Assembly (NCBI RefSeq): GCF_020184175.1
Contig: NW_026083074.1
Location: 17,743-81,742 of the forward strand
Length of the DNA stretch: 64,000 bases
Direction: 5' to 3'
Origin: Aphis gossypii
Lineage: Eukaryota > Arthropoda > Insecta > Hemiptera > Aphididae
The position numbers and the translations under genes are program-made. Below are positions 22,238 through 32,904 of the stretch, one piece after another; the first letter of the stretch is position 1, and each line of letters starts with the position of its first letter. The notes beneath the pieces were generated by a model. The model was not told the DNA's origin. It saw only the letters and a list, made by a program, of their open reading frames with translations, and did no database searches.

Positions 22238-25200
22238 CAGTGGCGTATTTGAGAGTTCATGTCGGGGGGGGGGGGGGCGAATTTAAAAAAAGTTTACCCA
22301 ACTACTCACACAAACTTACCAAGACATAATGAATTTTATATTGCACCTGTATAACCTATAAAGTAATAAGTTAAACAAATATGATAAAAAAAGCAACATA
22401 TTTATAAAACAAAATCTATATTTCTATTTTTAGTATTAGCAAATCTATTTATAACATCATCTATTGATATAGTTATAGTATGATGTATGTTTAGCAAAGC
22501 CAAACCAGTCAAGCGTTCTTGTCCCATTTTGGATCTTAACCATGTTTTCAATCTAACAAAAAAAAGCAACAAAAGTAAGCAAAGAGAAGAATAATAAGTT
22601 TTTTTTAATGCAATTTAAGAAAAAGAACAAATCCTTAATTTTAAGCAATGTAAATATATAAATATACAATAGTCAATAAATATATTTGTATAGTATACTC
22701 AATTTCATTAAATTAAATTTTTAAGTCAAAGATTTTATGCAAAGTTTTCTTTGAATCGACTTAAACATAATCATTTTTCATATAAAATAATTATATACAA
22801 AATTGTATATATTATATAGTTAAAATATTTTATAAAAGCTTGCTATTTTGTTATTCTAATAATAAACACATGCACAAACCTTCTAAGCGTAGAAAAGCTG
22901 CGTTCTGCGGATGCTACACTAATAGGCAAACAAGCAATTATACTAAGTAATTTATGCACAGTTGGATAAATGATATTATTACAATTTTCTATTGATGACA
23001 AAGCATCTTGACAAACGTCATGACCTTAAAAAAAATTATAAAACAATTAATAAATACAATTTTAAGAAAAGTATAATTACAACAATTATTTACCATCAGA
23101 TTTTATTCGTTGCCACTTAGTTTTCCAAATCTCTAGTTCTGTTTGTAGCTGCATTTGATCAATAGATTCTTCCTCATTAAATACAAATAATTCTGTGGCA
23201 GCTTCTGTTATTTTTTTAAAATCTTCATTAGAAATTACAGTGATGTAGAGTGGAATTAACATACATAAATCTAATAACATCTTATTTTGTTTTCTTGTGA
23301 ATCTTGATCTTAAATCTTCTAGGATATTGTCCAGTAATGGTATAAATATTGATACTCTATAATATTCTTCTATATTATTTACTGGATGATTAGAGCGTTT
23401 TGTTTGATATTTTGATAATCTAGGGGTTTTAACTTCAATATCCATTTCGTTCATTAACAACACACACTCTTGATATATATTTCCAAATATTTGTAGACAA
23501 TTGGTACGTTTATTTTCTAAACTAAATATTATATCATCAATACAGTTTTTAGCATTTAATATATCATTGTTCATACCTTGGAGAATACGACTAACAGGTG
23601 CTGTCACACATAAAATATTTGCTAAAGTATGAATTGCAATTACGAATTCACAACTACATAAAGCTATTAATAAAGTTCTAGGCTTAGACGATGAATCAGA
23701 TTCTTGCCATTCAGAAATTTTTGTTAAGCTTTTTATTATATATGGTATAGATGTTTTGAATACCATAACACTATCATGACGTTCAGTCCAACGAGTCTTA
23801 CATAAGCTTATTAAGCGTGGCTGACCATTCAAAATTGTTTTCAAAACAAAATTTCTTTTTGATGAGCAATTAAAGAACTGTAATATTTCTTTCATTAGTC
23901 CGACACTGTTTCTAATAGATTGAACTGTAGATGACTTAGATATAGATAAATTCAAACCGTGGTTTGAACAAGGGCTATAGATAGCATTGTTAGCATATGA
24001 CTGAATTTTTTTAACTGCGCCTCGCACTTCTGATACCATTACCGAACAGCCGTCTGTTCCAACTCCAACACAATATTGTAAGTCAAGGCCATAATTTTTT
24101 AATAAAGAAATTACTGTTTCGCCCAAAATGTCACCATTTAATTTTGGTTCAAAATTAATATCTTTTTCTTAATACTATCATTTTCATCCTCATCATCTTC
24201 AATTAAAGTACGTTTTTTATTATATGCATAAGCATGGCAATCAATAAAAGAAATAAAATTTTCTTTCACAACCCCTTAGATACATATCGGAGTACCAAAC
24301 TCATTTGTGATGTATGACTGATGTCTGTGGTCTCATCAAAAATAATACTATAATATTTTGATATTTTTACTTCCTCTAAAATGTTTTCTATAATTATTGA
24401 TTTGCAGCAATCAATGAGTTCATTTTGAATGACAGGACTTATATAGGTTGCTTTAGAGTGTGTTGTCTTCAAATGATTTTCTAAAACTAAATCCCCAGCC
24501 TTTATTCTGTAGTTGAGAAGTTCACGAAAATTTCCTTTATTTACTATAGAATTACCTTCATTGTAATTTTCAAAAAAGTCTCCATGATCTCGATGACCCC
24601 GTAATGGAATATTTTGACGACCTAAGAATATGATAGACTCTATTATGGGTTTTAAACGATTTCGATTTTCTGTTATTTGCTTCATTCTTTCACTGTTTAT
24701 TAAATTTATTACTTCTTTTTGAGGATTATTAAACGTTTTTATAAAATCATCAGCAACTTGAACACAATTTATGTGATAAATATGTTTGCTGTGTACTTCA
24801 AGATCTCCATCTTTTCCTAAGAGTTTAGAGTACTTTTGCAATGGTTTAGAAACAAATTTACTTAATGTAACCGTTTTGTATCTCCCTCCTTTATCACCGA
24901 ATAAAACACAAAATTTACAGTACAGTCCTGACATTGTTTTAGAAAAAGTTAACCATTTATATTTTTCAAAATAACTTTTGTTTAGGTATCTTTTTTCTTC
25001 TTTACCTTTTTTTGTATGGACAGAAAAAGGAAGAACAAAATCGTTTTTGGGCAAATTATCCATGGTTATTAATGTTGCACGATCATGGTCAGAACAAATT
25101 TTATTAGAGTCTTTTAAAAAATATGCAATATCTAGTTCATAGGAGGGACTATCAATGTCATTAATATTAACTAAACTTATTAAACTATTTGATGTAGATG

Positions 25201-25854
25201 AACCAGAAAATGTAGATGGAGTAACAATTGTCTCAATTTTTTTCTTTTTGTTTGTACTATCAGTATTATCAATGCAGACTTCTTTGCGCTTTAACCACTG
25301 GTTCATTAAATTAGACATATCGCACTAAGAGTTAAGACTGCAAAACTTAACAATGAATGACTAATTAATTATTATAACACTATAAAACTAAAAACATTAA
25401 AACATAATAATATGAACTATGAAGGAATGCAAGTCGTAACCACTATATAAAAAAATAGCCGTTTATGTACAATCAATAATCATGCTGATAACTGGAGTCA
25501 GTTATCATAGATAATAACAGCTGATGATCGACCACTTTGATACCCTGTCAACTAGGTTACCGGGGACTAAATGACCCATGGGGATCTAGTTTGCCAGTGA
25601 TCTACATGACGTAGTGTGCATGACGACATATGTACCACAAAGAAAAATGTATGTACATTTTCACCACGGTTATCTAGATAATCGTGATTTTTACAAATTT
25701 GTTATCATCGATACAATTTTTTGGAATTTTTGTTTTTAATGAAATACTCAAATACCCTATACCCAATAGTTATATACAATTTTCCTGGTCAAAAAATTCT
25801 CGGGGGGGGGGGGGGGGCGATTGCCCCTATCGCCCCCCCTCAAATACGCCACTG
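22238..25854 (-). mobile_element. hAT-2 (ZMYM1-like) DNA transposon inserted in LTR A
   Basis: The 3617-bp element has inverted ends CAGTGGCGTATTTGAG and CTCAAATACGCCACTG, and an exact 8-bp target duplication CCTGCTGG (22230-22237 and 25855-25862). Runs of G (14 at 22264-22277, 16 at 25802-25817) sit just inside both ends. It carries one minus-strand gene with three recognisable exons. Confidence 0.95.
22402..25318 (-). pseudogene. ZMYM1/DUF4371-like hAT transposase, three exons, two frameshifts
   Basis: Exon 1 (25318-23094) begins MSNLMNQWLKRKE and contains a TTF-type zinc finger region (KYKWLTFSKTMSGLYCKFCV), the IPLRGHRD motif and FDETTDISHTSQMSLV. The frame shifts near 24268 and near 24170, then continues with VGVGTDGCSVM, SNHGLNLSIS and CKTRWTERHD. 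A GT donor at 23093-23092 ends the exon. Exon 2 (23024-22880) ends with the hAT dimerisation motif LPISVASAERSFSTLRR. Exon 3 (22552-22402) gives LKTWLRSKMGQERLTGLALL and a stop at 22404-22402. Splice junctions keep frame. The order is that of a full-length DUF4371 hAT transposase; two small indels are the only breaks. Confidence 0.92.
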
Positions 25855-26319
25855 CCTGCTGGTCATCTGCACCTGCATCCGCTTCTTCCCACGCCACTGC
25901 ATTATCTCTGAGGTGTTGTGCGTCAATCATATATCGATGATTTCCTGTGAAATCGCAAGCGCGCGTATGATGATGTCGCGTGTGACCATGAACGATCCCG
26001 CTATACGGTGTGTGATAATATATTATGTTATTACGGATGCGGGGCCAGTATTTCCAAGAGAAGCTGCTTGCTCCGCTGCTTCTAATTTATAAGCGTTATA
26101 GGCCTACAGCGTCTTTCGCCTATTAATTTAACTATGGTTTTGAGTGGTTTTTCCCTTCACTTTTAGGCATACAATTATCGACAATTACTGGTCTTTATCT
26201 ACCACGAACCCGTTCATGAGTTCTAGGAATACTTCCCAATTTGGATTTGGTCATTATTATCTACGTTTTAGTACCTTTGTATATTATATTTAATGTATGA
26301 GACATCAGAGCACGTTGCA

Positions 26320-26845
26320 TTATTATTATAAAACAAATAATCGTTATAGTATGAAAAAATATATTTGTACTGAAAATAATTATTTTAATAATTAGACTTA
26401 CACTAATCACTATTAATTAGGTATTAAATATTCTGGGAAATTCAAAATCCTAATCTAGTGGCTAGTAGGTACCTGTATAACAGACAGTTTTCACAAAATA
26501 CGAAAAATTAGACTAAAATCACTCTAACCGTTATATTCACAGAATATCGACGCTCGATTTATATTCGGATAATATTCAATAACGTATTAACTTAATAGTT
26601 AATACTATTAAGTATCTTTAATTGTTTAATTTAAAAACCGGTTAACCACTAAACAAAAAAAAACGGTTTCGGTTTTGGTTACCCTTCAAATAATCATCGT
26701 CTCATCGGTTTCAATCTAGGACTTGATAACCACTCTCTTGTTTTATTTCTCCCGCTCTGATAACGGTTAAGACAAATCGTGAAAATCAATTATTAACCGG
26801 TTTTACTAAAACCAGTTTCCGTCCCTGCTAAATAGTGTTAAACAA
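26320..26845. other. Gene-free stretch with a hAT-like end
   Basis: No gene. CCGTCCCTG at about 26819-26827, read backwards as CAGGGACGG with repeated AACCGGTT words nearby, looks like one end of a short hAT-type repeat. The other end was not found. Confidence 0.4.
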
Positions 26846-27012
26846 TCAAAAGAAGTGTTGTTTAGTTTGTAAATTCTTATCGAATTGTGATTTCAAAGTT
26901 ATTATGATCGGTGTAGCGACGATAAAAAACAAAAACGACAACTGTGCTCCAAGATACCCCACTTGTCCCAAGAATGGCACTTCTACGGTACGATTTTTCC
27001 CATTGTAAATTG

Positions 27013-27426
27013 CTAAATTACCAAAATCCAAGAAAAAAAATTGTACGGTATTTGAACGATAAATACGAACTTTTTGATAACATCGTACGGTCTTCCCGTT
27101 TTAGAAACCTGGCAACACTGGTTGCCATCAGCCTTGAGTTGAAACAAAGTAACATTATTTGGTAAGAGTTTTTGAGTCGTTGACTCCAAATTAATTATTT
27201 TAAATGATCTCGTTGGTATTGTTATAGTTGTACATTTTCCAAGCGAATTGCGAAATCCTATCGTATTACAATCCGGTTCTACGTATGGTATAGAATTATG
27301 TGTTTGCAGGCTTAAAAGACACAGCTGCAGTGTATTTTTTACTTCTAATGGCGGAAAAATATCACATGACATTTCGCTTAAATTACCATTTAATGTTATC
27401 GTGTACATGATAAAAATTTCAAACAT
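27013..27426 (-). pseudogene. Virus-like-element structural protein candidate (IFPPLE motif)
   Basis: A 137-codon frame with TLNGNLSEMSCDIFPPLEV near the start, then SLQTHNSIPYVEPD and IPTRSFKI. I associate this set (IFPPLE, a T/S-N-S-I-P-x-V-E-P phrase and a short beta-rich layout) with a protein that accompanies packaging ATPase and PLA2-like genes in insect and cnidarian virus-like elements; its role is probably structural, but I cannot name it. The C-terminal part looks frameshifted around 27020, where a second frame overlaps. Proteins of this kind are usually longer. Confidence 0.45.
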
Positions 27427-27851
27427 AAATCTTCACAATTATATGTGTTATAACGTTGATGCGTAGTGTAATTATACTGTATATTACATCCACTGAGGTA
27501 TGACTGTAGTTCTAGTGGAGCCGGTAGATTACCAAAACTTGTCGTAGTATGTAACTTGTTTTCCAATTGTTTTTATATTTTACCCAATGAGTTCCTGAAC
27601 TTTTTTTAATGTCCAAATTGATAACCGTTAATTTTTATGCTTTGGTCGTAGAGGTAACCTATCTCTAGAAAACACTACGATGAAATAAGGTACTTTCATT
27701 ATGCCTGGATGTTATAAAATTTCGTAATCGTACAGCTTTCTTCTGGGTAATTTAGAAATTAGTTTTTTTGCCGTTTTGGAGTTTTCTTTAAAGATTTACG
27801 GGTGCCCTTTCTTATATACGAACCACCTCCACGTGGAGCGAGATATAGTCC

Positions 27852-28124
27852 TTAACCTTTCTCTATTTTATACGAGCCGCCTTTATTAGGTGCGACATAA
27901 AATTCTCTGCCTAAATGTAAAGGTTCATTTCTATTAAACTCACTTACGGTTTTTACAACGTTAGCAATGCCACCCGTTAGCGCTCCGAGTGCAGATAAGC
28001 CAGCAAAAATTGGTATCAACGGTAACATACCACCAGTTTTCGGTATAGGTATGACACGAGGTACTCGAGTTTTCTTACCGTTTTTACGGAATATTTTTTT
28101 ACACATTTTGTTTGTTAATTTCAT
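27852..28124 (-). CDS. Small basic Gly-rich minor-capsid-like protein
   Basis: A 90-codon frame: basic N-terminus (MKLTNKMCKKIFRKNGKKTR), a central hydrophobic, Gly/Ala-rich stretch (PLIPIFAGLSALGALTGGIA) that may be a membrane-active or nucleoprotein segment, and a C-terminus with YVAPNKGGSYKI. This pattern is familiar from small proteins next to PLA2-like genes in polinton-like elements, where a minor capsid role is supposed. The frame is intact. It lies directly downstream of the PLA2-like gene on the same strand. Confidence 0.5.
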   Translation of the reverse strand: MKLTNKMCKKIFRKNGKKTRVPRVIPIPKTGGMLPLIPIFAGLSALGALTGGIANVVKTVSEFNRNEPLHLGREFYVAPNKGGSYKIEKG

Positions 28125-28139
28125 CAGGTTTTTTCATTA

Positions 28140-28635
28140 ATGTTTTTTTTGAGTACATTTTTAGCCGTCTTTATAGCAGCTTTGAATCCACATCCTGCAC
28201 CAATTTTACGTTTTACCTTCATACCCGTAGTGACTAACCACGCTGCTGTCTTTTCTTTTAAATTTAAGTTTTTTGAATTGAATCTATTCTAAACCCTATT
28301 TTCTAATATATAATCTGCTTTTTGACGGTCTGTCAAAGAGTTGCTGGGATCATAAGCGATATCGTGTTCTTTACACGCTTAATCTAAAGGATTGATACCT
28401 TTATCACCACGATGCAACCGTTTTCTTAATTTTGTCCCAGGACCGCAGTACTGATAACCTAAAATGATATATATACATATATATAAATTATAAACATTTA
28501 AAGTGACATAGTTAGGTTATGTGCGTGGTAGAATTTATAATTACCTGGTAAATGAAGTTCAAACGGTAATTTGTTTATAAGAGTGTTAATTATACCTCCG
28601 CCTTTATTCTTGTTGTTTCTGCGAACGGGTGACAT
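28140..28635 (-). pseudogene. PLA2-like (parvovirus VP1-type) domain protein, broken
   Basis: A start codon at 28635 opens a short basic, Gly-rich N-terminus. A likely GT-AG intron (about 28541 to 28460) leads to the sequence with the calcium-loop-like motif YCGPGT and, further on, the catalytic-type motif KEHDIAY. One in-frame stop lies between the two motifs (near 28380), and homology fades after about 28270. PLA2-like domains of this type occur in parvovirus coat proteins and in several polinton-like insect elements. Here the gene is broken and not expected to be active. The intron could be an artefact of decay. Confidence 0.6.
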
Positions 28636-28694
28636 CGTGTAATGGTGAGATTATAAAGATTGCACAGCTATTTATACATAATCATTATATTATA

Positions 28695-29250
28695 ATGAAG
28701 TTTGTCGATCAACAAATAAATTTCATGGTGGAAAATGTCGACCCATCTACGACTCGTGAATCAAGACAAGGAGCGCTTTTACCAAATACCTGTCGTGCTT
28801 TAGTTGTTGGCCTTTCTGGATGTGGTAAAACAAATTTAATTTATGCCTTATTGACTAATATAAATGGTAATCGATTTCATAACGTTTATATATACTTAAA
28901 AACACTCGAACAACCTAAATATAAAATGCTTTGTGACATTTTAAAAGACGTAGAGGGAGTTTGGTTATTCACTTTTCATGAAAACGATGAGGTTATCCCT
29001 CCAAAAAAGCATTACCAGATTTTGTTTTTATATTTGACGATATTTTATGTGAAAATCAAAATATTATACGTTCTTACTACACGCGCTGTAGACATAACAA
29101 CATTAATGTGTTCTATCTAGCACAATCATTCGTACGCATACCAAAACAACTTATTCGAGACAATAGTAACATGATAATTCTATTCAAGCAAGACGAGACT
29201 AATTTAAAACAAGTTTACTGCTCTGGTGATATGAATTTTCCTGAGATTTA
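28695..29250 (+). pseudogene. FtsK/HerA-type packaging ATPase of a virus-like element, frameshifted
   Basis: The ATG at 28695 (an upstream in-frame start lies at 28629) opens a frame with a Walker A motif GLSGCGKTN about 45 codons in. The frame breaks near 29010; in another frame directly downstream a hydrophobic stretch ending in FIFDD (Walker B type) and later FYLAQS and DETNLKQ can be read to about 29250. The order Walker A, Walker B, then a sensor-like AQS is that of A32/FtsK-like genome-packaging ATPases of polintons, adintoviruses and related DNA viruses. One frameshift is evident; the C-terminus ends at the junction with gypsy B. Confidence 0.72.
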
Positions 29251-29261
29251 AGAGTTTTGTT

Positions 29262-30430
29262 AATGTTAATCTGGTGATATCCTGATGCTAGATCAAGTGT
29301 TGAAAAGTATTTGGGAGACCCCAATGACTCTAGTATTTCTAATAGATTTGGAAGTTCATAAGCTTCATTTTCGGTTACCTCATTTAATTTCCTAAAATCT
29401 ACACATAAGCGAAGCTTGTGTTTCCCGTTTGTATCTTAGTTTTTCTTTTTCACTACTACAAGTGGAAAATTGAACGGTGATTTGGAATCACGTATTATAT
29501 CATTTTGTTTCATTTCTGCAATTTGTTTTTCAATTTCTTCTTGGTATGCCCATGGAAGTCTATAAGGATGGATATTAATCGGTTTTGTACAACGCGGTGT
29601 GTTTATAGTATAGGTGACTACTTTGGTAGCACTTAAATAATCCTTTGGTAAGTAAAATAAATCCGCGTAATCGTAACATAGTCCTAAAATATTCTCCCGT
29701 TCTTCTGTATTTAGATCTTCTGTTCTAATTTCGTTTTTTAATTTTTCGATCCTACCCGTTTGTATCTCGTTTTCGGATGATACTTTGAGTATTGTTTCAC
29801 GGTAAGGTTCCCACTCTATGTTTTGTGTTGACGGTTGATCGATTATAAATGCTTCCTTCGAAATATTTATTATATTACTAATAGTTTTATTACCATGCAC
29901 TGGGCTAATGCTATTCGCTATTATTACATTTTCGTTAAGATCCTGTTTTTTAATAGTTAAGTAAATAATTAAGTCATGTTTTATTTCATCATTGTTATTT
30001 ATTAGCAAAACGCAGTTATTCCGTGGTGGAATAACCACTTTTTCGTAACCTGCGGCAGATTCGGGTATGGTCAACAGGTTTTGGCTGTAGTCCATAATAA
30101 CCTTGTGTTGTTTCAAAAAGTTACGACCTATAATACCTGATTCAGCTATGGGAAAGTCACCGAATACGACGTCGGATTTTATGATTAATGTAGCATCGTT
30201 AATTTGCATAGTCGTATTGACCGTTCCGATAGTGTTTATAGGCGTCCCGTTAATACCTTTTATATTACGCTTCTCTCTTTCGTTAACAACGACCTGCCCC
30301 TCTAATGCGGTTATCTTAATTAAATTAATTTCAACGCCGAAATCTACTAAAAGTTTGATAAGTTGTGGTTTAAAATTTTGCGATGAACATATAATGTGTT
30401 CTTCGTCGAAATTTGTTACTACGTGTACTT
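29262..30430 (-). pseudogene. Protease and N-terminal RT of gypsy family B, copy 1
   Basis: The protease region begins around 30430 and reads LLVDFGVEINLI at the active site: the expected D-S/T-G is D-F-G (codons at 30344-30336), where copy 2 has DSG. After a break near 30209 a 257-codon frame covers the protease flap region (FPIAESGIIGRNFLKQHKVI), a linker and the start of RT (INIHPYRLPWAYQEEIEKQI, SPFNFPLVVVKKK). A stop at 29436 follows, then in the same register RLCVDFRKLNE and STLDLASGYHQI, after which the homology ends at 29262. The YxDD motif, RNase H and integrase are missing. Confidence 0.85.
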
Positions 30431-30492
30431 GATTCTAGTTGATTTCGCTAACCGTGTGATTTGAATAGCTAGTGCTCGGTTCGGTACTTTCG

Positions 30493-31302
30493 TTAGTAGT
30501 TTTTTTTATTTTTTTCATTGTACATTCTTTTCTTACAATCTTTTATGTTATGATTAGCTTTCTTACAGTATTGACAGAATTTAACCTGTCCTTGGTATTC
30601 CTGTTTAACATATACGGGTTTGCTCTCCCGATTGTTAGTTGGGTTTCGAAAATTCGTGTTGCTAGCTAAGGTTCTGCGACATTCATTAGCATAATGACCC
30701 ATCTTACTGCAACGATTGCATTTAATGTTAATTTTATTATTTTTACTCATATTTTTATTTTGGAATTTAGGTTTTTGCCACCCGAATACGGGTTTCTCTT
30801 CCTCGATCGCGAGTGTTATAGCGCTCTCTAGTGTGACGATATTACGCGCTTTTAATAGTGTTTTGATTAAAAAGTTTACCCCGTTAATAAATACACTTAG
30901 TGCGTAAGTTTGAACTGTTTTCGAAATTATGCGTGCCTCTTCTAGTGTTTTGCCTAAGGTTAACGCGTTAGTTAGTTCGTGGTAGGTATGTTCTATGCGT
31001 CCTGCGAAGCCTTTAATATATTCGTTTGAATTTTGTTTCATTGAACCTAATTGCATTTGCAAATAATTTATCGAATGAGTTGTCCCAAAAATTACGCGAA
31101 GGTATTGTTTTAGTTCGTTCCATTCCTGGAACTCCCTGTAACGAACTGCGTTAAAAGCGTCCCCACCTAATTGTGCTAGTATAGTTTCGAAAATCATTGG
31201 TTTTATAGTGGCTGCTACTATGCTTAATAAATGGTCACATTTAGTTATAAATGCTGCTAGATCTGCTTCGCCCCCCCTCCCCCCCCCCCCGTAAAAGGAC
31301 AC
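30493..31302 (-). CDS. gag of gypsy family B, copy 1
   Basis: An unbroken 269-codon frame: capsid-like region (FITKCDHLLSIVAATIKPMI, then FAGRIEHTYHELTNALTLG) and two CCHC zinc knuckles, CNRCSKMGHYANEC and CQYCKKANHNIKDC, followed by a basic tail. The visible N-terminus is odd: a Gly-rich stretch coded by long C/G homopolymers (31265-31292) stands where copy 2 has AFSGGTESDL, so the first residues are probably altered and the true start is upstream. Gag forms the particle and the knuckles bind RNA. Next on the same strand is protease-RT. Confidence 0.82.
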   Translation of the reverse strand: MSFYGGGGRGGEADLAAFITKCDHLLSIVAATIKPMIFETILAQLGGDAFNAVRYREFQEWNELKQYLRVIFGTTHSINYLQMQLGSMKQNSNEYIKGFAGRIEHTYHELTNALTLGKTLEEARIISKTVQTYALSVFINGVNFLIKTLLKARNIVTLESAITLAIEEEKPVFGWQKPKFQNKNMSKNNKINIKCNRCSKMGHYANECRRTLASNTNFRNPTNNRESKPVYVKQEYQGQVKFCQYCKKANHNIKDCKKRMYNEKNKKNY

Positions 31303-32356
31303 GGAACCATACGAATGACTGACTTTAGACTTAAAGTTACTGCTGCCATAGTTATGCGTAAGTTTTGTGGATTATAAATAATTATTTCCCAACACGGTTT
31401 TGGACTTTCAGACATATACTATATATTAATATTCTAAATGACTTACAAATTGTTCGTTTTTTGTATGCTGTCTGGTCCTTGGAAAGAAATTGTGCTTGCT
31501 CCTTGGCTACACTGTTCATCGGCTGCTCGTCATGAAGAATGCTCTGCTAGGTTATCCGCCTTGTATTTAAATGCTCTGCTTTGGTTATCCACCTTGTATT
31601 TGAATGCTCTTGTTTGTTGGTCCCGTTGTAGTCCGTAGTCCCCTTTGACGTGCGACGTAGGTTTATTTCAGAGAAAAAGGTCCGTTAAAGTACTCGATTT
31701 CGGGTTGGTTACCAAAATACTTCGTTCAAGTGGACCCTACACCTGACACCAAAAATCGTATGTAGTGAACTGGCAGTGACCTCAGGTGCTGCTGGCACTG
31801 CACGCGTCACACATATATATATAAATATATCTCTGGAACGCTTGTCGGTCGTACGTAGATGGAGTTCGGGATACGTAATAAATTGAACACAACAATTTGA
31901 ATCAGTATAATATATCGTTTATTATGCTAGGAAAATATAATTGTAATTTAATGTTTAACAATACTTAATAAATTTGAGGACAGAGTATAATGACTCAGCC
32001 CGAGAAATTAGTTAATTTAAGACTGGGATCTAGACTTAGAGTACAAGCGACGATGTTAGGACGGGGCCCACTACCTGTATCTAAGTTTGAAAGTAATACT
32101 GGGAATGAACTTAGAAAGCGGCGATGTTAGGACTTAGGGCGCGGCCCAACGACTAAGCTAAGTATGGTGATCTGGGATAGTAGACTAATTTTAATCGTAC
32201 AGCGTGTAGAGACCTGTATATATACTAAATCTCCGCTGGACGATTGCACGGTAAAGAATGGAAGTGGATCAAGGAAGCCGAAATAATATTGGGATATCAA
32301 TCTGTCAAAATTATGATTTAATGTTGTACTATTATATATGTATAAATGGTTTACCA
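31303..32356. other. Leader and probable LTR of gypsy B copy 1
   Basis: 31303-31760 is the leader upstream of gag B. At 31761 (plus coordinate) TGTAGTGAACTGGC may be the LTR 3' end read backwards, similar to the LTR B end (GGTTACTACA) at 52214. The other end of this LTR was not found before the CACTA-like element begins at 32357. No supported gene. Confidence 0.4.
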
Positions 32357-32904
32357 CACGGAAAAAAATAATTTTACTATAGCAATAAGTTAGTAAAATT
32401 GCAATTGATACAACTTTTTATACTGTCATACTAATAACACTATTAGGTTCTAAATACTAAATTATTATTGTTGTATTATTTCGATTGAACTGCGCTATAT
32501 TTTAGTTAGTTTAACTATTCAACCTAGTTGATAAGTTGTTAACTATAATAAAAGGTTAGCATACAAATATAAAATAGTAATCACAACCAGATAATGCATT
32601 ACTAAAATTTAAATTGTTATCAACAAATATTATAGTTGGTACAACTATGTACTATAATTAGCCCAATTGAACGTAATTGTTATTCTAATGTTTTGATAAC
32701 ATTGGTCCAACTATAAATTGTTATACGTTTTTAGACTATTTTACTATTTGAGGTTATTTGCTTCAATCATCATTCTGCATTCATCGTTCCGAAAGTAAAA
32801 CGTGTTTGTTGTGTCTAAAATATATTATATTATATCGTTAAGTTCATTAATGGCATTAATAAAATATTGTTAATTGTCGTTCTTTACATAATATACCGGA
32901 TTTT

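Larger units (their letters stand above)
19656..26319 (-). mobile_element. Gypsy family A, copy 2, truncated, with hAT-2 and another repeat inserted
   Basis: Minus-strand order: LTR (26319-21944, interrupted by hAT-2 at 25854-22238), PBS (21939-21922), leader, start of gag (19918-19656). It matches copy 1 until gag and ends abruptly at about 19656. Compared with copy 1, part of the leader is replaced or interrupted by an unrelated dispersed repeat (about 20625-21345). Confidence 0.82.
21944..26319 (-). repeat. 5' LTR of gypsy family A, copy 2, interrupted
   Basis: The two LTR parts are 26319-25863 and 22229-21944. Ends are TGCAACGTGC type at 26319 (minus strand) and GCACGTTACA at 21944. Apart from hAT-2 it has the same order as the LTRs at 12606-13298 and 44868-45559, but with more sequence differences in its middle. 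Confidence 0.8.
26846..29260. mobile_element. Polinton/adintovirus-like element remnant
   Basis: Four adjacent genes suggest a fragment of a virus-like DNA element: a P-loop packaging-type ATPase on the plus strand (from 28695), facing away from a PLA2-like protein (28635-28140), a small Gly-rich basic protein (28124-27852) and a protein with an IFPPLE motif (27426-27013), all on the minus strand. No polymerase B, integrase or terminal repeat was found here. The right side stops where truncated gypsy B begins. Several reading-frame breaks show it is an old, inactive copy. Placement among polintons, adintoviruses or related elements is inference. Confidence 0.6.
29262..31302 (-). mobile_element. 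Ty3/gypsy-type element, family B, copy 1, truncated in RT
   Basis: Minus-strand order: gag with two zinc knuckles (31302-30493), protease and N-terminal RT (about 30430-29262). The sequence stops inside RT after LDLASGYHQI. A leader with the PBS-like phrase TTGGTGTCAGGTGTAGGGTC (31733-31714 region, minus strand) lies upstream, shared with copy 2 at about 52220. It is the same family as 51781-54478: the gag and protease-RT proteins align closely by eye. Confidence 0.85.

Noticed and set aside
26640..26828. AACCGGTT-rich segment as a complete MITE
   Set aside because: The right end looks plausible but the left end could not be located.
30103..30432. 109-codon plus-strand frame
   Set aside because: Antisense to gypsy B protease; no motifs.
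31438..31638. 66-codon frame with repeated ALYLNALL words
   Set aside because: Comes from a short degenerate repeat in the gypsy B leader; no start context or homology.
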